Made by a program: the position numbers and the translations under genes
The notes under the pieces: generated by a model
Seen by the model: the letters and a program-made list of their open reading frames with translations, nothing else
Told to the model about the DNA's origin: nothing
The model's database searches: none
Shown here: in pieces, positions 5,387 through 6,664 of the stretch
Layout: the number at the start of each line of letters is the position of its first letter
Position numbering within the stretch: the first letter of the stretch is position 1
Origin: Bacteroidales bacterium
Lineage (GTDB): Bacteria; Bacteroidota; Bacteroidia; Bacteroidales; UBA932
Length of the DNA: 6,664 nucleotides
NCBI GenBank assembly: GCA_017551405.1
Contig: JAFZLP010000189.1
Location: forward strand, 1 to 6,664
Direction of reading: 5' to 3'

Positions 5387-6664
5387 CTACATGCCCGAAC
5401 GTCCGCTCAGACGGCCGGTCTTCATAAGGCCGTCGTAGTGACGCATGAGCAGGTAACTCTCTATCTGCTGAAGCGTATCCAGGACAACGCCCACAAGGAT
5501 CAGCAGCGAGGTGCCGCCGAAGAAGCTTGCGAACTGGTTGTTGACTCCCAGAAGAATCGCGAAAGCAGGCAGAATTGCGATGATGCCCAGGAAGATGGAG
5601 CCGGGGAGGGTAACCTTGGACATGATGTTGTCGAGGTATTCCACGGTCTTCTTGCCAGGCTTCACACCCGGGATGAACCCACCATTGCGCTTCATGTCTT
5701 CCGCCATCTGGGTAGGATTGATGGTTACCGCAGTGTAGAAGTAGGTGAAGATGATGATGAGAACAAAGAATATGAAGTTATACCAGAAACCGGTATAGTT
5801 GCTGAGCGTGGCAGCGAGCCCGCGCGTTGCATCCCAGCGGGAGAACAGCAGCGGGAAGAGCATCAGGGCCTGGGCGAAGATGATAGGCATAACGCCCGCG
5901 GCGTTGATCTTGAGGGGAATGTACTGGCGGACGCCGCCGTACTGGCGGTTTCCGACAACCCTCTTGGCATACTGGACGGGAACCCTGCGGACTGCCTGTA
6001 CGAGGGCGACTGCCGCTACGATTACGAAGAACCATATGAGCAGTTCCACAACGAAGAAGAGCGCACCGCCGCTGGTGGTGGTGGAGAACTTCTCGCCGAA
6101 CTCGGCAATGAGGGCGTAAGGCAGACGGGCCACGATACCTATCATGATGATGAGGGAGATACCGTTGCCGATGCCGCGGTCAGTGATGCGCTCACCGAGC
6201 CACATGACAAACATGGAGCCGGCCATGATGATGACGGTGGCCACCATGTTGTACATGAAGTTGCTCCATCCGAGGGCGTTGACCGCCACGAATGCCTGAG
6301 CGGGGATCTGGCTGTGAAGGGAAGCGATGTAAGCGGGGCCCTGGATGCAGATGATCAGGATGGTGAGATACCTGGTGATCTGATTCATCTTCTGGCGGCC
6401 GCTTTCGCCTTCCGTCTGAAGCTTGCGGAAGTAGGGTACGAACATTCCGAGGAGCTGAACCACGATGGATGCCGAGATGTACGGCATCACACCGAGCGCG
6501 AAGATGGAAGCGTTGCCCATGGCACCGCCGGAGAACATGTTCAGAAGGCCTACGAGACCTTGAGAAGTAGCGCTCTGGAGCTTTGCAAGCATGGTGGCAT
6601 CGATGCCCGGGAGCACGATGAAGCACCCGAGACGATAGATGATCACCAGGAGGAGGGTGTAGCC
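5387..6664 (-). CDS. secY: Protein translocase channel subunit SecY, N-terminus beyond the window
   Basis: SecY is the ten-helix channel of the Sec translocon, which exports unfolded proteins and inserts membrane proteins with SecE, SecG and SecA. The window holds 425 codons plus the stop, against about 440-450 for the family, so roughly the first 15-25 residues are missing. The frame stays open to the edge, reading GYTLLLVIIYRLG before the LPGID motif; a GTG at 6646 lies inside helix 1 and is not the start. The plug and second-helix region NMFSGGAMGNASIFALGVMPYISASI is complete. The cytosolic loops that contact SecA and the ribosome are present: VRRVPVQYAKR (between helices 6 and 7) and NGGFIPGVKPGKKT (between helices 8 and 9). 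In the latter, Lys (5660-5662) stands where E. coli has the important Arg357. The C-terminus LSGRSGM is intact. It is the first gene seen of the operon. Confidence 0.98.
   Translation of the reverse strand, partial: GYTLLLVIIYRLGCFIVLPGIDATMLAKLQSATSQGLVGLLNMFSGGAMGNASIFALGVMPYISASIVVQLLGMFVPYFRKLQTEGESGRQKMNQITRYLTILIICIQGPAYIASLHSQIPAQAFVAVNALGWSNFMYNMVATVIIMAGSMFVMWLGERITDRGIGNGISLIIMIGIVARLPYALIAEFGEKFSTTTSGGALFFVVELLIWFFVIVAAVALVQAVRRVPVQYAKRVVGNRQYGGVRQYIPLKINAAGVMPIIFAQALMLFPLLFSRWDATRGLAATLSNYTGFWYNFIFFVLIIIFTYFYTAVTINPTQMAEDMKRNGGFIPGVKPGKKTVEYLDNIMSKVTLPGSIFLGIIAILPAFAILLGVNNQFASFFGGTSLLILVGVVLDTLQQIESYLLMRHYDGLMKTGRLSGRSGM

Noticed and set aside
6192..6626. Minus-strand open frame of 144 codons within secY
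   Set aside because: It is an out-of-frame reading of secY, whose own frame is intact and contains all expected helices and loops.
1..6664. Search for a new system: mobile element, CRISPR, defence genes, RNA genes or unknown ORFs
   Set aside because: Coding sequence of known housekeeping genes fills the window apart from short gaps. The only gap over 100 nt (1159-1270) is explained by a terminator, a promoter box and an AT-rich leader.

Overview
This window is a conserved housekeeping locus from a member of the Bacteroidota, most likely Bacteroidales. The evidence is the exact gene order secY-map-infA-rpmJ-rpsM-rpsK-rpsD-rpoA-rplQ, the sequence character of the proteins (for example the cysteine-poor S4 and the S13 and IF-1 sequences), the absence of Shine-Dalgarno motifs before every visible start, and a perfect TAnnTTTG promoter box ahead of the last gene. 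The coding DNA looks GC-rich for Bacteroidales, which would suit an Alistipes-like or similar gut lineage. That placement is a guess.

All ten genes lie on the minus strand, so transcription runs from the right edge to the left. From 6664 to 1271 there is one tightly packed operon, the end of the S10/spc/alpha ribosomal supercluster. It holds the protein translocation channel SecY (its N-terminus lies beyond the window), methionine aminopeptidase, initiation factor IF-1, the ribosomal proteins L36, S13, S11 and S4, the RNA polymerase alpha subunit and ribosomal protein L17. Gaps between genes are 2 to 32 nt, which implies a single transcript. The products make up translation initiation, the 30S head and decoding region, transcription, N-terminal processing of new proteins and membrane insertion.

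A strong 15-bp hairpin with a U tract (about 1211-1250) ends the operon. Immediately after it lies a Bacteroidota-type promoter box, followed by hppA, a membrane-bound ion-pumping pyrophosphatase whose first 386 codons are in the window (1158 down to 1, continuing past the left edge). hppA and the small rpmJ gene are the two real genes easiest to overlook. The first has no stop in the window, and the second encodes only 38 residues.

I looked for an undescribed system and found none: no mobile element, CRISPR array, repeat cluster, tRNA or unknown ORF. The longest stretch without a gene is the 112-nt rplQ-hppA intergenic region. The points of interest are small: residues suggesting that the pyrophosphatase is of the dual Na+/H+ type, a half-lost zinc site in L36, a promoter packed against a terminator, a Lys in place of a highly conserved SecY Arg, and an acidic tail on L17.
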